DNA from: Cyanobacteria bacterium UBA11153
GTDB taxonomy: Bacteria; Cyanobacteriota; Cyanobacteriia; Cyanobacteriales; Coleofasciculaceae
Assembly (NCBI GenBank): GCA_003511885.1
Contig: DOIX01000021.1
Coordinates: forward strand, 14,008-46,539
Direction: 5' to 3'
Length of the DNA: 32,532 nt
Below the pieces are notes generated by a model that worked only from the letters and a program-made list of their open reading frames with translations, was not told where the DNA came from and did no database searches. Position numbers and translations under genes: made by a program. Below are positions 31,271-32,532 of the stretch, one piece after another (position 1 is the stretch's first letter; every line of letters starts with the position of its first letter).

Positions 31271-31478
31271 ATTATACCTCTTGCATAAATCTGAGAAGGG
31301 TGAAGCATTGGCGGATAAAAATCCTGATTTTATAGCAATAGACAAGGCAGTTAGGGTATCAATAGTGAGGGGAGGGTGAAGCATTCGGATATAAAGATTT
31401 AGGGTTTGTTGCCAAGGTTATCCCCCGAATGCTTCACCCCTACAGCCAAAAAATGACTTTTGCAAGAAGTCTATTAAT
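31271..31478. mobile_element. Nested MITE-like element of the GAAGCATT family
   Basis: The left end (ACCTCTTGCATAAATCT) and right end (GACTTTTGCAAGAAGTCT, 31455-31472) correspond to the outer arms of the element at 30523-30644. Inside are a half-copy GGGTGAAGCATTGG (31298-31311) and a full palindrome with perfect 15-base arms at 31374-31388 and 31425-31439. The extra half suggests one element inserted into or recombined with another. Confidence 0.75.
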
Positions 31479-31480
31479 TT

Positions 31481-31618
31481 TAGTCCGTTTTAACTGAGAT
31501 CTTGCACCAATGTCATTAAGCCTGAAAAAGCTTGATTTTTGGTGACGACATCAACGAAAGATCAAGGGTTGTAGCTCTTTATTGAGAATGGTGCAAGATG
31601 TGAGTTTTAACGGACTTT
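31481..31618. mobile_element. MITE-like element with long imperfect inverted ends
   Basis: The left end from 31481 (AGTCCGTTTTAACTGAGATC, then TTGCACCA) and the reverse complement of 31590-31618 match at 24 of 29 positions. The interior has its own weak palindrome (GAAAAAGCTTGATTTTTGG). There is no coding capacity; it may be the ends of a lost insertion sequence. It directly abuts the GAAGCATT element. Confidence 0.65.
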
Positions 31619-31649
31619 AGCTATGAGACAGTGGTTTTAACCACTGGCG

Positions 31650-31672
31650 GATTTGGCATTAGTTGCCAAATC
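31650..31672 (-). terminator. Hairpin just after the TPR gene stop
   Basis: Perfect nine-base arms GATTTGGCA (31650-31658) and TGCCAAATC (31664-31672) with a five-base loop lie three bases beyond the minus-strand stop. No T-run follows on the minus strand, so termination is uncertain. Confidence 0.45.
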
Positions 31673-31675
31673 TGA

Positions 31676-32532
31676 CTACTCCGAATCTAGCTTATCCCGC
31701 GCTGCCCAAATTGCCTCACGCAAGTCTCCGGTGCAATCAAAACCCGTCACCTCGCGCCAAACTGTATCAAATTGGCTTTCTCCTATTTGCTTGAGGATTC
31801 TTCCTAATCCCCTAATTGGATATCCAGCTTTATAGGAATCCTTTTTATCTACAAAAATCATTAAGGCTTTCACAAAATAAGAAATCGCCTCCTCAAACTC
31901 CCGTTTTTCCTCTGCCACCATTCCCAGTTGGTGATAGCCATACGCAGCCTGGTAAAAATCCCCCGCGTCTTCTTTTATTTTCAGGGCTTTGAGGTAGTAA
32001 GCTTTTGCCTCCTCAAACTCCCCTTTTCTCTGTGCCACCATTCCCAGTTGGTGATAGCCATACGCAGCCTGGTAAAAATTCCCCGCGTCTTCATATATTT
32101 TCAGGGCTTTGAGGTAGAAAGCTTTTGCCTCCTCAAACTCCGCTTTTTCCTCTGCCACTCTTCCCAGTTGGTGATATTCACCCGCAGCCCCGTAAAAATT
32201 CCCCGCGTCTTCATATATTTTCAGGGCTTTAAAATAGTAAGCTTTTGCCTCCTCAAATTCCCGTTTTTCCTCTGCCATCATGCCCAGATTGTGATATTCA
32301 CGCGCAGCCTGATAAAAATCCCCTGCATCTTCATATATTTTCATAGCTTTGAGGTAGTAAGCTTTTGCCTCTTCAAACTCCCGTTTTTCCTGTGCCACTA
32401 TTCCCAGTTGGTGATACTCATACGCAGCCCGGTAAAAATCCCCCGCGTCTTCATATATTTTCAGGGCTTTGAGGCAGTAAGCTTTTGCCTCCTCAAACTC
32501 CCGTTTTTCCTGTGCCATCACTCCCAGATTGT
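31676..32532 (-). CDS. TPR-repeat protein, C-terminal part (runs off the right edge)
   Basis: The minus frame is open to the window end; the residues at the edge (NLGVMAQEK) are already mid-repeat, so the start lies outside. Six 40-residue TPR units are visible, of the form AEEKREFEEAKAYYLKAL followed by KIYEDAGDFYQAAYEYHQLG. They end in a partly degenerate sixth repeat and a 40-residue capping region to the stop at 31676. Adjacent 120-base units are nearly identical in DNA, so the array has expanded or been homogenised recently. Such FEEAKAYYLKALKIYED repeats are typical of the C-terminal sensor of cyanobacterial NB-ARC or CHAT proteins; the effector, if any, is not visible. Confidence 0.85.
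   Translation of the reverse strand, partial: NLGVMAQEKREFEEAKAYCLKALKIYEDAGDFYRAAYEYHQLGIVAQEKREFEEAKAYYLKAMKIYEDAGDFYQAAREYHNLGMMAEEKREFEEAKAYYFKALKIYEDAGNFYGAAGEYHQLGRVAEEKAEFEEAKAFYLKALKIYEDAGNFYQAAYGYHQLGMVAQRKGEFEEAKAYYLKALKIKEDAGDFYQAAYGYHQLGMVAEEKREFEEAISYFVKALMIFVDKKDSYKAGYPIRGLGRILKQIGESQFDTVWREVTGFDCTGDLREAIWAARDKLDSE

Larger units (their letters stand above)
31216..31675. other. Intergenic region filled with two MITE-like elements and hairpins
   Basis: This 460-base gap is almost wholly repeat: the leader of the minus-strand gene, an element at 31271-31478, another at 31481-31618, a small palindrome CAGTGGTT/AACCACTG at 31629-31646, and the hairpin at 31650-31672. No gene was found. 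Confidence 0.6.

Noticed and set aside
31676..32532. 120-base periodicity as a CRISPR array
   Set aside because: The repeats are contiguous and coding (TPR); there are no spacers.

Overview
This window is chromosomal DNA from a cyanobacterium, probably a filamentous Oscillatoriales-type species. The evidence is 18 copies of the octamer GCGATCGC (HIP1; fewer than one expected at this AT-rich composition), heptanucleotide tandem repeats (STRR type), and typical cyanobacterial genes: Uma2-family nucleases, a PEP-CTERM protein, dapL-type lysine synthesis and a LpxB-related protein. The genus cannot be fixed from sequence alone. No tRNA, rRNA, CRISPR array or intact insertion sequence was seen.

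Layout. 1-2.9 kb: the 5' end of a radical SAM activase, a glycine-zipper/coiled-coil protein and a two-gene unit with a DUF4365 nuclease-like protein. 3.0-5.3 kb: a large exported TPR protein. 5.3-10.7 kb: a dense toxin-antitoxin island. It holds a PIN toxin with its partner, an Rpn-like nuclease, a solitary HicB, a predicted BECR-fold RNase with an immunity-like partner, a RelN-type antitoxin, a second PIN (VapC) pair and at least two decayed antitoxin pieces. 10.7-13.5 kb: two unknown proteins and a compact STAND/NB-ARC ATPase. 13.5-16.1 kb: crcB, recX and a radical SAM enzyme of the tetraether-synthase (Tes/MJ0619) type. 16.2-19.0 kb: three tandem small membrane-protein paralogues and a LpxB-related protein whose reading frame has absorbed two repeat-derived inserts. 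19.3-22.3 kb: an OmpR-type response regulator, an ABC ATPase and two small conserved proteins. 22.4-24.9 kb: an ATPase-TOPRIM operon resembling PARIS/OLD defence modules and a lone addiction-module antitoxin. 25.0-32.5 kb: dapL, a secreted protein, a Uma2 nuclease, a PEP-CTERM protein, murD, a small membrane protein and a TPR protein running off the right edge.

How the genes work together. Housekeeping genes (murD and dapL for peptidoglycan precursors, recX, crcB) are single and scattered. Two regions look accessory: 5.3-13.5 kb (toxin-antitoxin and STAND genes) and 22.4-24.9 kb (ATPase-TOPRIM). The best candidates for undescribed systems are the RNase/immunity pair at 8414-9399 and the ATPase/TOPRIM pair at 22374-24553. 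Intergenic DNA is full of palindromic, MITE-like elements in several families, one of which has entered a coding frame.
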